64,000 nt of DNA from the NCBI RefSeq assembly GCF_039555755.1, contig NZ_CP154631.1, positions 3,844,001-3,908,000 of the forward strand, written 5' to 3'. Of the stretch, positions 1 to 10,675 are shown in pieces (position 1 is the first letter of the stretch; each line of letters opens with the position of its first letter). The translations under genes and the position numbers were made by a program. The DNA is from Pseudomonas sediminis (GTDB lineage: Bacteria; Pseudomonadota; Gammaproteobacteria; Pseudomonadales; Pseudomonadaceae). Below the pieces are notes generated by a model. The model saw only the letters and a program-made list of their open reading frames with translations. It did no database searches and was not told the DNA's origin.

Positions 1-694
1 GACCGCAGCAGTAGAAGACGATGGGTGTGGTGAGGAACAGGCTGGTCCAGCGCAGGATCTTGTCCAGCTCCGGCGACAGGTCGATGTTGAATTCCGGCCA
101 GGTGGCCATGGTCGCCATCATCACCTGCATCCACAGCAGACCGGCCACGCCCAGCTCGCGCATGCGTCGGCGGTTTTCCGCAGCCAGGCGTTCAGCGGCC
201 TCGTCTGCCCGCCAGGGGTGCGCGGCATAGCCGATGCGGCGCAATTCGGCGAGTAGCTGGCTCAGGGGAATCTGGCTGTCCTGCCAGCGCACCTGCAGGC
301 GGTGGTTGGACAGGTTCAGGTGTGCTTCGGCCACGCCCGGCACGCCGCGCAGGTGCTTCTCGATCAGCCAGCCGCAGGCGGCGCAGCTGATGCCCTCGAT
401 CAGCAATTGGGTTTCACTCAGCTCGCCTTCGTGCTGGACGAAGGGCTGCTGCACATCACTGCGGTCGTACAGCGCCAGTTCGTCAGGCAGCGCAGCGGGC
501 AGCGCCTGAGGGTTGGCGGCGTTCTCGCTGCGATGGCTGTAGTAGTGCTCCAGTCCGCCGGCGACGATGGCTTCGGCCACGGCCTGGCAGCCAGGGCAGC
601 ACATCTTGCGAGTCTGGCCGAGCACGTCGGCACGGAACTGACTGCCGGCAGGAACCGGCAGGCCACAGTGGTAGCAGGGAGTCGGGGCGGGCAT
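1..694 (-). CDS. ccoI: CcoI copper-translocating P-type ATPase, N-terminal part (cut by window edge)
   Basis: CcoI (FixI) is an inner-membrane P1B-type ATPase that moves copper for assembly of the CuB centre of cbb3 oxidase. The frame read leftward from ATG at 694 stays open to the window edge (about 231 codons). It starts with a Cys-rich segment (CYHCG, then CCPGC), followed by a ferredoxin-like metal-binding domain with the motif GISCAACG and the beginning of a transmembrane helix. The catalytic DKTG loop lies outside the window. Its ATG is 8 bp after the ccoH stop, so it is the third gene of a ccoGHI operon. A ccoS would be expected further left. Identity rests on sequence and gene order. 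Confidence 0.93.
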   Translation of the reverse strand, partial: MPAPTPCYHCGLPVPAGSQFRADVLGQTRKMCCPGCQAVAEAIVAGGLEHYYSHRSENAANPQALPAALPDELALYDRSDVQQPFVQHEGELSETQLLIEGISCAACGWLIEKHLRGVPGVAEAHLNLSNHRLQVRWQDSQIPLSQLLAELRRIGYAAHPWRADEAAERLAAENRRRMRELGVAGLLWMQVMMATMATWPEFNIDLSPELDKILRWTSLFLTTPIVFYCCG

Positions 695-702
695 TGGCGG
701 GA

Positions 703-1221
703 TCAGTAGGAGGGGTTGTCACCGATCATGATGGTCTGGCCATCGGTGATGTTCTCTTCCTCGAACAGGCGCCAGTTCTGGCTGCCTTCCTGGCCGAGCA
801 GTTCGACGAAGCGGCGACCACTGACTTGATCGACCATCTGCCCATGGTACTGGCTGTCGGCATTGGGTTGCAGGATCACGCGGCGGTCGCGCTCCGGCTG
901 GGTTGGCGAGATCAGGTTGAGGACGATCTGCTGCGGTCTGCTGTTGCCCTCAAGCGACAGGGTCGCGACACCGGTGGTGTTGTCCAGTACCAGCTCACCA
1001 TGCAGTTGCAGACGCTCGGCCAGCTTTTCGCGTTCCAGCGACTGGTTGATGCCCTTGCCGACGTCGTAGTAGTCGTCGGAGATCAGCCCTGGCGGGTTCT
1101 TGGTGGCGATGGTCAGCAGGGTCAGGCCCTGCACCACGGAGTAGCCCAGCAGGAACAGGATGAACCAGGGCCAGAACTGCTTGTACCAGGGTTTGACGGG
1201 CGATTGGGTTTGCTCGGTCAT
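703..1221 (-). CDS. ccoH: CcoH/FixH cbb3 oxidase assembly protein
   Basis: This 172-residue protein has a short cytoplasmic N-terminus, one transmembrane helix (about residues 14-36) and a periplasmic domain, the architecture of FixH/CcoH. CcoH is needed for stable assembly of cbb3 oxidase and interacts with CcoN and CcoI in related bacteria (known of the family). I chose ATG 1221, giving MTEQTQSPVK; an in-frame start 24 codons earlier would run into the end of ccoG and is not needed. The gene lies 13 bp after ccoG and 8 bp before ccoI, so the three are probably translated from one mRNA. Confidence 0.9.
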   Translation of the reverse strand: MTEQTQSPVKPWYKQFWPWFILFLLGYSVVQGLTLLTIATKNPPGLISDDYYDVGKGINQSLEREKLAERLQLHGELVLDNTTGVATLSLEGNSRPQQIVLNLISPTQPERDRRVILQPNADSQYHGQMVDQVSGRRFVELLGQEGSQNWRLFEEENITDGQTIMIGDNPSY

Positions 1222-1234
1222 GCGTTTTCCGTTG

Positions 1235-2647
1235 TCAGCGGACGCTTGGGCCGATGAAGCGGCTGTCGGCGTCGTTCTTGATACTGGGGTCATCCGCGGA
1301 TTGTACGTGGAAGACGATGTTGTTGGCGCTCGACGGCAGCTTCTCCGGTGCGATGGACAGCTCTACCGGGAAGGAATACACCTCGCCCGCTAGGGCACGC
1401 ACTTCGCGCTTGCCTTCGTAGACCAGACCATCGAGGCCGTCGGCGCTGATCACGTAGGTCATGTCGCGCTGCGACTTGTTCATGATCTTCAGGGTGTAGA
1501 CGTTCTCGATGTGGCCGCGCTCGTTCTCGCGGAACAGTACGCGGTCCTTGAGCACGTCCAGCTCCACCAGCGGGCGATTGGCCACGGCCCAGGCGAACAG
1601 GCCGATCATGGCGACCAGCGCGACAGCGTACCCGATCAGGCGCGGGCGCAGCAGGTGGGTCTGGCGGCCAGACAGGTTGTGTTCAGTGGTGTAGCTGATC
1701 AGCCCTTTGGGGTAGTTCATCTTGTCCATGATGTCGTCGCAGGCGTCGATACACGCGGCGCAGCCGATGCACTCGATCTGCAGGCCATCACGGATGTCGA
1801 TGCCAGTGGGGCAGACCTGCACGCACATCTTGCAGTCGATGCAGTCGCCCAGGCCCTGCGCCTTGTAGTCGGCGTCCTTCTTGCGCGGCCCGCGCGATTC
1901 GCCGCGGCGCGGATCATAGGAGACGATCAGGGTGTCCTGGTCGAACATCACGCTCTGGAAGCGCGCATAGGGGCACATGTAGATGCATACCTGCTCACGC
2001 AGGTAGCCGGCGTTGCCGTAGGTGGCGAGGGTGAAGAAACCGATCCAGAAATAGGCCCAGCCGCTGGCTTCACCGGTAAAGATCTCGATCACCAGGTCAC
2101 GGATCGGCGTGAAGTAGCCAACGAAGGTGATCGCGGTCAGCAGTGACACGCCCACCCAGATGCCATGCTTGGCCAGCTTGCGCCCGAATTTCTTGCCGCT
2201 CATGGGCTGCTTGTCCAGCTTCATGCGCTGGTTGCGGTCACCTTCGGTGATTTTTTCCGCCCACATGAATACCCAGGTGAACACGCTTTGCGGGCAGGTG
2301 TAGCCGCACCAGACGCGGCCGGCGAACACGGTGATGAAGAACAGGCCGAAGGCGCAGATGATCAGTAGCCAGGACAGCAGCATGAAGTCCTGCGGCCAGT
2401 AAGTGGCGCTGAAAATGTGGAACTTGCGTTCGGGGAGGTTCCACCAGACCGCTTGGCGGCCGTTCCAGCTCAGCCACACCGTGCCGAAGAAGAGTATGAA
2501 AAGGAGGGCGCCGCCAGCGACTCGCAGGTTGCGAAACAGGCCGGTGAACGCGCGGGTGTAGATCTTCTCGCGGCTGGCGTAGAGATCGACGCTGGCATTC
2601 TTGGCGGGAGGAGGGGTGACGTCCTGGACGGGAATCTGTTCGCTCAT
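1235..2647 (-). CDS. ccoG: CcoG/RdxA/FixG cytochrome cbb3 oxidase accessory ferredoxin-type protein
   Basis: This 470-residue membrane protein has several transmembrane helices in its first half. Two [4Fe-4S] ligand clusters follow near residue 270 (CIDCKMCVQVCP and CIGCAACIDACD), and the C-terminus is an immunoglobulin-like FixG domain. CcoG is the reductase-like factor that prepares copper for CcoN maturation (family knowledge). It is the first gene of ccoGHI and is separated from ccoP1 by 161 bp holding a terminator and an Anr box, so it should have its own oxygen-controlled promoter. The length matches the family. Confidence 0.94.
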   Translation of the reverse strand: MSEQIPVQDVTPPPAKNASVDLYASREKIYTRAFTGLFRNLRVAGGALLFILFFGTVWLSWNGRQAVWWNLPERKFHIFSATYWPQDFMLLSWLLIICAFGLFFITVFAGRVWCGYTCPQSVFTWVFMWAEKITEGDRNQRMKLDKQPMSGKKFGRKLAKHGIWVGVSLLTAITFVGYFTPIRDLVIEIFTGEASGWAYFWIGFFTLATYGNAGYLREQVCIYMCPYARFQSVMFDQDTLIVSYDPRRGESRGPRKKDADYKAQGLGDCIDCKMCVQVCPTGIDIRDGLQIECIGCAACIDACDDIMDKMNYPKGLISYTTEHNLSGRQTHLLRPRLIGYAVALVAMIGLFAWAVANRPLVELDVLKDRVLFRENERGHIENVYTLKIMNKSQRDMTYVISADGLDGLVYEGKREVRALAGEVYSFPVELSIAPEKLPSSANNIVFHVQSADDPSIKNDADSRFIGPSVR

Positions 2648-2738
2648 CAGTGCATACCACGGCGGTTGGTTGGCAGCCCGGGCCGATGCGTGTCGGTCAG
2701 GGTCAGTTCACGATCACTATATGGTACGCCTGAAAGAC

Positions 2739-2776
2739 AACGCCCGGGTGCGACCAGCAGTCGCGACCCGGGCGTT
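2739..2776 (-). terminator. Intrinsic terminator after ccoP1
   Basis: AACGCCCGGGT at 2739-2749 pairs with ACCCGGGCGTT at 2766-2776, with a further GCGA/TCGC pairing inside. On the minus strand the stem is followed by GTCTTTCA, a weak U tract. It lies 33 bp past the ccoP1 stop and would end the ccoNOQP-1 transcript before ccoG. Confidence 0.7.
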
Positions 2777-2778
2777 CA

Positions 2779-2792
2779 TTGACCCTTGTCAA
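2779..2792. promoter_or_regulatory. Anr/FNR box upstream of ccoGHI
   Basis: TTGAC-CCTT-GTCAA is a perfectly symmetric FNR-family half-site pair (consensus TTGAY-N4-RTCAA). It is centred about 138 bp upstream of the ccoG start and sits between the ccoP1 stop and the terminator. Anr control of cbb3 maturation genes is established in Pseudomonas; use of this exact site is inferred. No convincing -10 element lies at the usual class II distance. Confidence 0.7.
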
Positions 2793-2808
2793 AAGAGTCG
2801 CTTTGCGC

Positions 2809-3804
2809 TTACTGCTCTTCGGCCTTGTGCGACAGGCTGTACACATAGGCAGCCAGCAGGTGCACCTTGTCGTTGCCGAGGAATTCTTCCTGGGCCGGCA
2901 TCTTGCCGTGACGACCGTAACGGATGCTCTGCTGCAGTTGTGCGTAGCTGCTGCCGTAGATGAACGCTGCCGGGTTGGTCAGGTTCGGTGCACCCATGGC
3001 CGCGGTACCCTTGCCGTCAGCACCGTGGCAGGCGAAACAGGTACCGGCGAAGACCTTCTGACCTGCTTCGATATCGGCTTCCACGCCTTCTGGCAGCTCA
3101 CGACCGGCCAGTTGAGTCAGGACGTAGGCGGCAACGTTGCGCACGCCGTCTTCGCCGATGGCCGGACCTTGAGCCGGCATGGCGCCTTCACGACCCTTGA
3201 GAATGGTGGTCTTGATGGTTACCGGCTCGCCGCCCCAGCGCCACTCGTTGTCGGTCAGATTGGGGAAGCCGTAGCTGCCTTTGGCATCGGAGCCGTGGCA
3301 GACCGAGCAGTTGGAGGCGAACAGACGACCACCCATTTTCAGGGCTTGCTGGTCCTTGGCCACTTCCTCGATCGGCATGGCGGCGTATTTGGCGAACAGC
3401 GGGCCGTACTGCTCATCGGCGCGCGCCATTTCCTTTTCCCACTGGTGTACGCCGGTCCAGCCAGCGTGACGCATGGAGCCGTCAGCGATTTGTACGCCAG
3501 CAGCAAAAGGCGTCTGCTTTTCGTTGTCGACGTAGTCGTAGCCAGGCAGCAGGCCTTTGAAGTTGCCCAGCCCCGGGTACAGGGCGAGGTAACCGAGGGC
3601 GAAGACGATGGTGGCGACGAACAGCATGAACCACCACTTCGGCAGCGGGTTGTCATACTCCTCGATGCCGTCGAAGCTGTGCCCGACGGTTTCCTCGGTA
3701 GTCTCCTGGCGCTGGCCCTTGCGGGTGCCGAAGATCAGCCAGGTCAGGGCGAAGATGGTGCCCAGAGACAGAATGGTTACGTACCAACTCCAGAACGTGG
3801 TCAT
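2809..3804 (-). CDS. ccoP1: CcoP1, di-heme cytochrome c subunit of cbb3 oxidase 1
   Basis: This 331-residue subunit passes electrons to CcoO/CcoN. It has the double hydrophobic N-terminus of proteobacterial CcoP (residues 5-27 and 55-78), then two cytochrome c domains with heme motifs CSVCH (166-170) and CFACH (256-260). Compared with CcoP2 in this window it carries about 24 extra residues around positions 91-115, between the second helix and the first heme domain. Its ATG overlaps the ccoQ1 stop by 4 bp. It is numbered 1 because, as in P. aeruginosa, this operon is the one next to ccoG. Confidence 0.95.
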   Translation of the reverse strand: MTTFWSWYVTILSLGTIFALTWLIFGTRKGQRQETTEETVGHSFDGIEEYDNPLPKWWFMLFVATIVFALGYLALYPGLGNFKGLLPGYDYVDNEKQTPFAAGVQIADGSMRHAGWTGVHQWEKEMARADEQYGPLFAKYAAMPIEEVAKDQQALKMGGRLFASNCSVCHGSDAKGSYGFPNLTDNEWRWGGEPVTIKTTILKGREGAMPAQGPAIGEDGVRNVAAYVLTQLAGRELPEGVEADIEAGQKVFAGTCFACHGADGKGTAAMGAPNLTNPAAFIYGSSYAQLQQSIRYGRHGKMPAQEEFLGNDKVHLLAAYVYSLSHKAEEQ

Positions 3805-3989
3805 TGGTTATTGCTCCTGGAAGAGTCCTGATCGCGCTTGGACTCGGGCTTGGGATCGTCGGCGAAGGGCAGGTTGGCAGCTTCGTCGAAGCTGGACTTG
3901 CGCTTGCTGCTGTAAGCCCAGAGCACCACGCCGATGAAGGCGATGAACACCACCGCCGTGCCGATGCCGCGAATCATCCCGATGTCCAT
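3801..3989 (-). CDS. ccoQ1: CcoQ1, small subunit of cbb3 oxidase 1
   Basis: This 62-residue protein has one transmembrane helix (about residues 7-27) and a polar C-terminus containing the family segment [13 protein letters not shown]. CcoQ stabilises the complex and is thought to help CcoP join it. It starts 6 bp after the ccoO1 stop and overlaps ccoP1 by 4 bp, in the invariant order N-O-Q-P. The closest relative in the window is CcoQ2. Confidence 0.93.
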   Translation of the reverse strand: MDIGMIRGIGTAVVFIAFIGVVLWAYSSKRKSSFDEAANLPFADDPKPESKRDQDSSRSNNQ

Positions 3990-3995
3990 AGCGTC

Positions 3996-4603
3996 TTACC
4001 GTTTGTTCTTGATGGAAGTGCCGAGAACCTGCATGTACGCGATCAGCGCGTCCATTTCGGTCTTGCCTTTCACTGCGTCACGGGCACCGGCGACATCTTC
4101 GTCGGTGTAGGGGATGCCGAAGCCCCGCATGACTTCCATCTTCTTGGTGGTGTCGCGACCGTCGAGCTTGTTCTCCACCAGCCATGGGTAGGCGGGCATC
4201 TTCGATTCAGGCACTACGTTGCGTGGGTTGTACAGGTGGGCGCGATGCCACTCGTCCGAGTAACGACCGCCTACACGAGCCAGATCTGGGCCGCGACGGT
4301 TGGAGCCCCACAGAAAGGGATGATCCCAGACGCTCTCGCCGGCTACCGAGTAGTGGCCGTAGCGCTCGGTTTCAGCGCGAAATGGGCGAATCATCTGTGT
4401 GTGGCAGCCGACGCAGCCCTCACGGATGTAGATGTCGCGGCCTTCCAGTTGCAGCGCTGTATAAGGCTTGAGGCCTTCTACCGGTTCGTTGGTGACGTCC
4501 TGGAAGAACAGCGGGACGATCTGTGTCAGGCCGCCGATGCTGACGGCAATCACCATCAGCAGCGCCATCAGGCCGATATTCTTCTCGATGATTTCGTGTT
4601 TCA

Positions 4604-4604
<1 letters not shown>
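3996..4604 (-). CDS. ccoO1: CcoO1, mono-heme cytochrome c subunit of cbb3 oxidase 1
   Basis: This 202-residue membrane-anchored cytochrome c has an uncleaved N-terminal helix (residues 8-31) and the heme motif CVGCH, followed by QMIRPF as in all CcoO. It receives electrons from CcoP or soluble cytochromes and passes them to the low-spin heme b of CcoN. ATG 4604 starts MKHEIIEKN and shares one base with the ccoN1 stop (TGATG), so translation is probably coupled. A longer in-frame extension into ccoN1 was rejected. Confidence 0.95.
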
Positions 4605-6353
<1,749 letters not shown>

Positions 6354-6378
6354 CCGGCGACCGCGGTTCGGTCGCCGG
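6354..6378 (-). terminator. Hairpin after ccoP2
   Basis: CCGGCGACCG (6354-6363), loop CGGTT, CGGTCGCCGG (6369-6378) form a perfect 10-bp stem 15 bp past the ccoP2 stop. On the minus strand it is followed by a pyrimidine tract (CCCCTCC) rather than a U run, so it may be a weak terminator or a 3'-end stabiliser. Confidence 0.55.
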
Positions 6379-6392
6379 TAATGCAGGGGGGG

Positions 6393-7319
6393 TTACTTGT
6401 TTTCGCCCTGGCTCAGCTTGAGCACATAGGCGGCCAGCAGGTGGGCCTTGTCATTGCCGAGGAAGTCGCCCTGAGCTGGCATCTTGCCGCTGCGTCCGTA
6501 GCGAATCGTCTGCTGCAGTTGGGCGAAGCTGCTGCCGTAGATGAACGCGCTGGGTTGAGTCAGGTTCGGTGCGCCCATCGCCGGCATGCCGGTGCCGGCC
6601 GGGGTGTGGCAGGCGGAGCAGACGGTGGCGAAGATCTGCTTGCCGGCGGCGACGTCGGCCTGGGCGTCGTCTGGCAGTTCACGGCCACCGAGTTCGGTGA
6701 GGACGTAGGCAGCGACGTTGCGTACGCCATCTTCGCCGATCACCGGGCCCTGTGCCGGCATCATGCCCATACGGCCATGCATGATGGTGGTCTTGATGGT
6801 TTCCGGCTCGCCGCCCCAGCGCCAACTGCTATCGGCCAGGTTGGGGAAGCCGTAACTGCCCTTGGCATCGGAGCCGTGGCAAACCGCGCAGTTGGAGGCG
6901 AACAGGCGACCGCCCATTTTCAACGCGCGCTCGTCCTTGGCCACTTCTTCGATGGGCATGGCGGCATATTTGGCGAAGATCGGCCCGTATTGCTCATCGG
7001 CACGGTTCATCTCGCGCTGCCACTGGGTGACCTGGGTCCAACCGTCCTCATAGCCCGGCAGCAGGCCCTTGAAGTTGCCCAGGCCGGGATACAGCAGCAG
7101 GTAGCCCACGGAGAACACCAGGGTGCCGAGGAACAGCATGAACCACCACTTCGGCAGTGGGTTGTCATATTCCTCGATGCCATCGAAGGCATGGCCCATG
7201 GTCTGTTCGGTCGGGCTCTTGTGCACCTCGCTCTTGCGAGTGGCGAAGATCAGCCAGAACAGGGCGACCATGGTGCCGAGGGTCAGCAGGGTGATGTACC
7301 AACTCCAGAAGGTGGTCAT
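6393..7319 (-). CDS. ccoP2: CcoP2, di-heme cytochrome c subunit of cbb3 oxidase 2
   Basis: This 308-residue paralogue of CcoP1 has the same two N-terminal hydrophobic segments and heme motifs CAVCH and CSACH. It lacks the roughly 24-residue insert of CcoP1 ahead of the first heme domain, which is the main difference between the two. Its ATG overlaps the ccoQ2 stop by 4 bp. It is the last gene of ccoNOQP-2, followed by a 10-bp stem-loop. Confidence 0.95.
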   Translation of the reverse strand: MTTFWSWYITLLTLGTMVALFWLIFATRKSEVHKSPTEQTMGHAFDGIEEYDNPLPKWWFMLFLGTLVFSVGYLLLYPGLGNFKGLLPGYEDGWTQVTQWQREMNRADEQYGPIFAKYAAMPIEEVAKDERALKMGGRLFASNCAVCHGSDAKGSYGFPNLADSSWRWGGEPETIKTTIMHGRMGMMPAQGPVIGEDGVRNVAAYVLTELGGRELPDDAQADVAAGKQIFATVCSACHTPAGTGMPAMGAPNLTQPSAFIYGSSFAQLQQTIRYGRSGKMPAQGDFLGNDKAHLLAAYVLKLSQGENK

Positions 7320-7495
7320 GCTTGGGTCCTCGAAACGGCGGGCTTGGGCTCATCGGCGAAGGGCAGGTTGGCGGCTTCGGCGAAAGCGTCGCGGCGTTTG
7401 CCGCTGTAGGCCCAGAGGGTGACGGCGGTGAAGGCGATCAGGACCAGCGCGGTGCCTAGGCCGCGCAGGGTACCGATATCGATAAGCTCGAACAT
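7316..7495 (-). CDS. ccoQ2: CcoQ2, small subunit of cbb3 oxidase 2
   Basis: This 59-residue protein has one transmembrane helix (about residues 9-29) and the CcoQ-type tail [13 protein letters not shown], nearly the same as in CcoQ1. I start it at ATG 7495 (MFELIDIGT), 5 bp after the ccoO2 stop; a longer open frame upstream overlaps ccoO2 and is not coding. It overlaps ccoP2 by 4 bp. The role is stabilisation of the second cbb3 isoform. Confidence 0.9.
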   Translation of the reverse strand: MFELIDIGTLRGLGTALVLIAFTAVTLWAYSGKRRDAFAEAANLPFADEPKPAVSRTQA

Positions 7496-7500
7496 GGCAC

Positions 7501-8109
7501 TCACCTCTTGTTCTTCACGGCGGTGCCAAGCACCTGCAGGTAGGCGACCAGAGCATCCATCTCGCTCTTGCCCTTGACCGCGTCGCTGGCCCCGGCGATA
7601 TCGTCGTCGCTGTAGGGCACGCCCAATGTGCGCAGTGCGCTCATCTTCTTGGCGGTGTCCTTGCCGTCGAGGGCGTGCTCCACCAGCCAGGGGTAGGCGG
7701 GCATGATCGACTCCGGCACGACGTTGCGCGGGTTGTACAGGTGAGCGCGATGCCACTCGTCCGAGTAGCGACCGCCGACGCGAGCCAGATCCGGGCCGGT
7801 ACGCTTGGAACCCCACAGGAAGGGGTGATCCCAGACGCTTTCTCCAGCGACGGAGTAGTGGCCGTAGCGCTCGGTTTCGGCGCGGAACGGACGGATCATC
7901 TGCGAGTGGCAGCCGACGCAGCCTTCGCGGATGTAGATGTCGCGGCCTTCCAGTTGCAGCGCGTTGTAAGGCTTGAGGCCATCGACCGGCTCGTTGGTGA
8001 CGTCCTGGAAGAACAGCGGGACGATCTGAGTCAGACCGCCGATGCTGACCGCCAGGATCATCACCAGGGCCATCAGACCGATGTTCTTCTCGAGAATCTC
8101 GTGTTTCAT
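7501..8109 (-). CDS. ccoO2: CcoO2, mono-heme cytochrome c subunit of cbb3 oxidase 2
   Basis: This 202-residue protein is the same length as CcoO1 and almost identical through the heme domain ([12 protein letters not shown]). One N-terminal anchor helix is present. ATG 8109 shares a base with the ccoN2 stop, exactly as in operon 1, showing that the two operons arose by duplication with junctions preserved. It carries electrons from CcoP2 to CcoN2. Confidence 0.95.
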   Translation of the reverse strand: MKHEILEKNIGLMALVMILAVSIGGLTQIVPLFFQDVTNEPVDGLKPYNALQLEGRDIYIREGCVGCHSQMIRPFRAETERYGHYSVAGESVWDHPFLWGSKRTGPDLARVGGRYSDEWHRAHLYNPRNVVPESIMPAYPWLVEHALDGKDTAKKMSALRTLGVPYSDDDIAGASDAVKGKSEMDALVAYLQVLGTAVKNKR

Positions 8110-9548
8110 CAGTGGGCTCCTTCTACCGAGAACTGCGCAGCGGCTTCCATCTCGGTGGATTTCGCGCTGCGTACGGTCAGCCAGACGTTCCAGGCCATCA
8201 GCAGCATGCCGGCGAAGAAGATGGCGCCGCCGATCACCCGCACCACGAAGCCGACATGGCTGGCTTCCAGCGCTTCGACAAAGGAGTAGGTGAGGGTGCC
8301 GTCTTCGTTGACTGCGCGCCACATCAGGCCCTGGGTGATGCCGTTGACCCACATCGAGGCGATGTAGAGCACGGTACCGATGGTGGCCAGCCAGAAGTGG
8401 CCGTTGATCAGGCCGATGCTGTGCATCTGCTCACGACCGAACACCTTCGGAATCAGGTGATACAGCGAGCCGATGGACACCATGGCGACCCAGCCGAGGG
8501 CGCCGGCATGCACGTGGCCGATGGTCCAGTCGGTATAGTGGGACAGGGCGTTGACGGTCTTGATGGCCATCATCGGACCTTCGAAGGTCGACATGCCGTA
8601 GAAGGCCAGGGACACCACCAGAAAGCGCAGAATCGGGTCGGTACGCAGTTTGTGCCAGGCACCGGAGAGGGTCATCATGCCGTTGATCATGCCGCCCCAG
8701 CTCGGGGCCAGAAGGATCAGCGACATCACCATGCCGAGGCTCTGTGCCCAGTCCGGCAACGCGGTGTAATGCAGGTGGTGCGGGCCGGCCCAGATGTATA
8801 CCGCGATCAGCGCCCAGAAGTGGACGATGGAGAGGCGGTAGGAGTAGACCGGGCGACCGGCCTGTTTGGGCACGAAGTAATACATCATCCCCAGGAAGCC
8901 CGCGGTGAGGAAGAAGCCCACGGCGTTATGGCCGTACCACCACTGGATCATCGCATCGGTGGCGCCAGCATACAGCGAGTAGGACTTGGTCAGGGTGACC
9001 GGAATCTCCAGGTTGTTGACCACGTGCAGGATGGCCACGGTGAGGATGAACCCGCCGAAGAACCAGTTGCCGACATAGATGTGGCTGACCTTGCGCTGCA
9101 TCACCGTGCCGAAGAAGACGATGGCGTAGGACACCCATACGATGGTGATCAGGATGTCGATCGGCCATTCCAGTTCGGCGTATTCCTTGGAGCTGGTCCA
9201 GCCCAGGGGCAGGGTGATGGCTGCAAGCAGGATCACCAGTTGCCAACCCCAGAAGGTGAAGGCCGCCAGTTTCGGTGCGAACAGCGTGGTCTGGCTGGTG
9301 CGTTGCACCGCGTAGTAACTGGTGGCGAACAAGGCGCAGCCACCAAAGGCGAAGATCACCGCATTGGTATGCAGCGGGCGCAGGCGGCCGAAGCTGGTCC
9401 ACGGTAGGTTGAAGTTGAGTTCGGGCCAGGCCAGCTGGGCAGCGATGAATACGCCGAGTCCCATGCCGACGATGCCCCAAACCACCGTCATAATGGCGAA
9501 CTGGCGAACCACCCTGTAGTTGTAGGCGGAACGGGTTGTTGTGTTCAT
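8109..9548 (-). CDS. ccoN2: CcoN2, catalytic subunit of cbb3 oxidase 2
   Basis: This 479-residue oxidase subunit I carries all the heme and CuB histidine motifs of CcoN1 ([33 protein letters not shown]). I chose ATG 9548 ([11 protein letters not shown]), which aligns with the CcoN1 start; an in-frame extension of 39 codons has no similarity to the family. The promoter region contains a strong Anr box at 9675-9688, so this is the low-oxygen-induced isoform, as cco-2 is in P. aeruginosa. Confidence 0.96.
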   Translation of the reverse strand: MNTTTRSAYNYRVVRQFAIMTVVWGIVGMGLGVFIAAQLAWPELNFNLPWTSFGRLRPLHTNAVIFAFGGCALFATSYYAVQRTSQTTLFAPKLAAFTFWGWQLVILLAAITLPLGWTSSKEYAELEWPIDILITIVWVSYAIVFFGTVMQRKVSHIYVGNWFFGGFILTVAILHVVNNLEIPVTLTKSYSLYAGATDAMIQWWYGHNAVGFFLTAGFLGMMYYFVPKQAGRPVYSYRLSIVHFWALIAVYIWAGPHHLHYTALPDWAQSLGMVMSLILLAPSWGGMINGMMTLSGAWHKLRTDPILRFLVVSLAFYGMSTFEGPMMAIKTVNALSHYTDWTIGHVHAGALGWVAMVSIGSLYHLIPKVFGREQMHSIGLINGHFWLATIGTVLYIASMWVNGITQGLMWRAVNEDGTLTYSFVEALEASHVGFVVRVIGGAIFFAGMLLMAWNVWLTVRSAKSTEMEAAAQFSVEGAH

Positions 9549-9649
9549 GTCTGGGCTTCCATCCACGGTTATGGCAGAGCGGCCGATAACCGTGGTGGCC
9601 GCAGGCATGAGCAAGCCACGGACACCACGGATATCGACGCGAGGCAAGC

Positions 9650-10330
9650 ATGAGCAAAGGGCCATCTGGATTTATTGACGCTGATCAATGCGAGCAGGAA
9701 CTGCCCTGGCAGTGGGACGAACCGCCGCAGGCGGCATCGAGCACGCTGATCCTCGCGCACGGGGCCGGCGCGCCGATGGACAGCCCGTTCATGCAGACCA
9801 TGGCGCTGGGCCTGGCAGAGCGGGGCGTGCGTGTGGTGCGTTTCGAGTTCGCCTACATGGCGCAGCGGCGGGTGGACGGACGTAAACGACCGCCCAATCC
9901 GCAGGCGCAACTGCTGCAGCAATGGCGTGATGTGCATGCACAGGTGCGCCATCGGGTCACAGGGCCCGTGGCCATCGGCGGCAAGTCCATGGGCGGGCGC
10001 ATGGCCAGCTTGCTGGCTGACGAATTGGAGGCTTCCGCTCTGGTTTGCCTCGGCTATCCCTTCTATGCCGCCGGCAAGCCCGAGAAGCCGCGCGTCGCCC
10101 ATCTCGCCGAACTGCGCACGCCAACGCTGATCATCCAGGGCGAACGCGACGCACTGGGCAATCGCGAAGCCGTTGCCGGCTATGAGTTGTCAGCGGCCAT
10201 CGAGCTGCACTGGCTGCAGGCTGCCGACCATGACCTCAAGCCGTTGAAGGCGTCCGGCTTCAGCCATGAGCAGCACCTCGCCACTGCAGCGGCACAGATC
10301 GTGGCGTTTCTTGGGCGCATGAAACACTGA
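9650..10330 (+). CDS. Alpha/beta-fold family hydrolase (TEX30/KANL3-like)
   Basis: This 226-residue cytosolic alpha/beta hydrolase has the N-terminal strand motif [13 protein letters not shown], a nucleophile elbow [11 protein letters not shown] (Ser in GxSxG), an acid region QGERDALG and the catalytic His in ADHDLKP. The substrate is unknown. ATG 9650 has a Shine-Dalgarno GAGG 5 bp upstream. It is transcribed divergently from ccoN2, and the Anr box of that operon lies inside its codons 9-13, which constrains both. The 3' neighbour is an unrelated sigma-54 operon, so it is probably monocistronic. Confidence 0.85.
   Translation: MSKGPSGFIDADQCEQELPWQWDEPPQAASSTLILAHGAGAPMDSPFMQTMALGLAERGVRVVRFEFAYMAQRRVDGRKRPPNPQAQLLQQWRDVHAQVRHRVTGPVAIGGKSMGGRMASLLADELEASALVCLGYPFYAAGKPEKPRVAHLAELRTPTLIIQGERDALGNREAVAGYELSAAIELHWLQAADHDLKPLKASGFSHEQHLATAAAQIVAFLGRMKH
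9675..9688. promoter_or_regulatory. Anr/FNR box for ccoNOQP-2, inside the hydrolase coding region
   Basis: TTGAC-GCTG-ATCAA matches the FNR-family consensus TTGAY-N4-RTCAA. It is centred at 9681.5. Class II activation at -41.5 would place the leftward start near 9640 and give a leader of about 92 nt before ccoN2. The site overlaps the 5' end of the divergent hydrolase gene. Confidence 0.75.
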
Positions 10331-10500
10331 TCCGAGCTCGGCCGCGTGCTCGTATTCGGACACTTTTTCCTCGCACGGCCGCTGTAAAAGCGGTTGCGCT
10401 TGACCGCCTGGTCACGCAATGTGACAGCTGAGTGTCCGGGCCCGTTTCAGTGCGGGCATTGCAGGCTTTTTACCTGCATGGGTAAGCGGATGGCTGCCCT
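10331..10500. other. Intergenic region downstream of the hydrolase
   Basis: There is no credible gene here. A weak stem CCGCT/AGCGG near 10378-10394 and GCAGG/CCTGC near 10459-10475 with an internal T run may end the hydrolase transcript. The regulatory sites of the next operon begin at 10501. Confidence 0.3.
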
Positions 10501-10516
10501 GCACAGCACGCTGTGC
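10501..10516. promoter_or_regulatory. GCAC/GTGC palindrome, possible second NtrC-type enhancer site
   Basis: GCACAGCACGCTGTGC is a perfect 16-bp palindrome whose outer GCAC and GTGC arms resemble NtrC half-sites, but with 8 rather than 7 bases between them. It is centred 55 bp upstream of the better NtrC-like site, a spacing seen for paired enhancer sites. This is an inference only. Confidence 0.35.
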
Positions 10517-10555
10517 CACGCAATGGGGCGGTACGTCATGACGGAAACATCGTAT

Positions 10556-10572
10556 TGCACTGTAATGGTGCG
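10556..10572. promoter_or_regulatory. NtrC-like enhancer site
   Basis: TGCACTGTAATGGTGCG matches the NtrC consensus TGCACYAWWWTRGTGCA at 15 of 17 positions, including GCAC-N7-GTGC. Its centre is about 87 bp upstream of the start site predicted from the sigma-54 promoter, a normal enhancer distance. Confidence 0.6.
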
Positions 10573-10592
10573 CAATGTTTTTGGTTGATAGG

Positions 10593-10605
10593 TAGGTTTT
10601 TGATT
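10593..10605. promoter_or_regulatory. IHF-like site between enhancer and sigma-54 promoter
   Basis: TAGGTTTTTGATT fits YAANNNNTTGATW with one mismatch and sits in an AT-rich stretch between the NtrC-like site and the -24 element, where IHF normally bends DNA at sigma-54 promoters. Confidence 0.4.
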
Positions 10606-10623
10606 TTAAAGGATTAATTGTGC

Positions 10624-10639
10624 TGGCTCGGGCCTTGCA
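10624..10639 (+). promoter_or_regulatory. Sigma-54 (RpoN) promoter of the ATP-grasp operon
   Basis: TGGCTCGGGCCTTGCA matches TGGCACR-N4-TTGCW at all but one position, with GG and GC separated by the required 10 bp. The predicted start near 10651 leaves a leader of about 25 nt containing AAGGAG before ATG 10676. Confidence 0.75.
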
Positions 10640-10675
10640 GAGGATGCTGCAAGTCCGGGTGACAAGGAGTACGGC

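Noticed and set aside
2716..2740. TTGTCT / TATAGT as a sigma-70 promoter for ccoG
   Set aside because: The spacer is only 13 bp and the -35 lies in the terminator stem.
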